Of a stretch of DNA of 25,331 bases, positions 24,702 to 25,331 are shown one piece after another. Position 1 is the stretch's first letter; each line of letters begins with the position of its first letter. Origin of the DNA: an uncultured Bacteroidales bacterium (lineage in GTDB: Bacteria; Bacteroidota; Bacteroidia; Bacteroidales; WCHB1-69); contig CALDIA010000050.1 in the NCBI GenBank assembly GCA_937901455.1, positions 1 to 25,331 of the forward strand, written 5' to 3'. The translations under genes were made by a program, and so were the position numbers. Under the pieces are notes generated by a model, which saw only the letters and a program-made list of their open reading frames with translations, made no database searches and was not told the DNA's origin.

Positions 24702-25283
24702 AAATGGATGAAGTCCAAAGAAAATGTATTTTCACATGTTTTAAATAATAAATTAATATTCATTGAAGAAAATGATTCTCAAAGACTTTCCAATATAATT
24801 GTTAATTATAAAAAAACAATAAATAATGGAAGAGGAGCTTTTCTTTTCTTAACTTTAAATAATGTTAATAAGGCTAAATTTTTTGATGATTTGACTGGAA
24901 AATATTCTAGATGTATATTATTTATTGGATTTAATCCAAAAGAAATGTTAGTCAATTCTTATAAAACTCAAATATATGAATTGAAAAAAAATTATAATAA
25001 AACTTCTGATTGCAGCAATGAAGAAATTGATAATTTTGAATATATAAAATTATTTACTTCGAAAATAACTAATAAAATATCTGATTTAAATGATAAAACA
25101 ATATTGATCATTTTAGAAGAAGAAAATATCGACAAAAAATTTTTCCTTAGTTATAAATACAAAGAATATTTACCTAGATGGATTCAAAAAATGATTCATA
25201 TTGAAGAAGATAATGAGCGAAATAATATTAATGAGAAAATTAAACTAATTCCGGAATTTTTAAGTCAAAATAACGAAAATTAA
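24612..25283 (+). CDS. AT-rich ORF of unknown function
   Basis: This 223-codon ORF has no recognised domain. The product is rich in Asn, Lys, Ile and Glu, with no signal peptide or clear membrane helix. A patch of alternating hydrophobic strands (GAFLFLTLNNVNKAKFF, then CILFIGFNPKEML, then KTILIILEEENI) suggests an alpha/beta fold of soluble type. Codons are strongly A/T-ending and G+C is about one fifth (23 of 120 bases in 24721-24840), unlike every other gene here. The start could be ATG 24612, 24630 or 24708; the first about 30 codons lie in normal-composition DNA and may be spurious. There are only 18 bp to the divergent PorV/PorQ start and no promoter box is seen. It suggests recently gained DNA or a sequence junction. 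Confidence 0.5.
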   Translation: MDNIGFMVAREEFIAIEFAFNSSIEEGFLQKWMKSKENVFSHVLNNKLIFIEENDSQRLSNIIVNYKKTINNGRGAFLFLTLNNVNKAKFFDDLTGKYSRCILFIGFNPKEMLVNSYKTQIYELKKNYNKTSDCSNEEIDNFEYIKLFTSKITNKISDLNDKTILIILEEENIDKKFFLSYKYKEYLPRWIQKMIHIEEDNERNNINEKIKLIPEFLSQNNEN

Positions 25284-25331
25284 TATAATATTTAAAGATA
25301 ATAATATATTAAATTTTTATTTAATTATATG
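25284..25331. other. Very AT-rich right edge
   Basis: The last 48 bases are almost entirely A and T with no ORF or hairpin that I can support. The composition continues that of the preceding ORF, so the AT-rich segment extends past the window. Confidence 0.6.

Noticed and set aside
1..25331. CRISPR arrays, tRNA genes, insertion sequences, phage genes
   Set aside because: No regularly spaced repeats, cloverleaf-like sequences, transposase or phage-type ORFs were seen when reading the gaps and genes.

Overview
The window is about 25.3 kb of a chromosome from a member of the Bacteroidota, most likely order Bacteroidales. The evidence is the repeated TAnnTTTG promoter box upstream of genes, the near absence of Shine-Dalgarno motifs, a PorV/PorQ-family outer-membrane protein, a vWA/DUF4159 gene pair, a MalY/PatB-type lyase next to ispG, and an HU / 29-residue basic peptide / RNase G gene order. 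Most of the window is moderate-GC housekeeping DNA with dense gene packing. I see no tRNA, rRNA, CRISPR array, transposase or phage gene.

Left part (1-7044): a minus-strand DUF721 (DciA-like) gene and uvrA, with uvrA cut by the window edge, face away from a plus-strand run of trpS, a membrane-anchored vWA protein, a DUF4159 protein and an exported endonuclease/exonuclease/phosphatase-fold protein. The two transcription units share an 83-bp divergent promoter region.

Middle part (7145-14212): pyrE has its own promoter and is followed by atpH-atpA-atpG, which also has its own promoter and ends in a strong hairpin terminator. This three-gene F1 cluster lies apart from the rest of the ATP synthase genes. 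After it come a small minus-strand lipoprotein, a Sfp-type phosphopantetheinyl transferase, a short-chain dehydrogenase, and a plus-strand exported glutathione peroxidase.

Right part (14219-24593), all minus strand: a prs-thiL-ispG-lyase operon links PRPP synthesis, thiamine diphosphate, isoprenoids and sulfur amino acids. Before it in transcription order comes HU, a bS22/mS38-like 29-aa gene, a hairpin leader, rng, recX and prfB, where prfB needs a programmed +1 frameshift. Then come deoC and the PorV/PorQ-family gene.

At the right edge (about 24700-25331) G+C falls abruptly to about one fifth. This stretch carries one unrecognised AT-rich ORF and looks like acquired DNA or a sequence junction. 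I found no clearly new multi-gene system. The points most worth following are the rng leader hairpin, the frameshifted prfB, the tiny bS22-like gene, the shortened IspG insertion domain, the split ATP synthase operon and the AT-rich edge.
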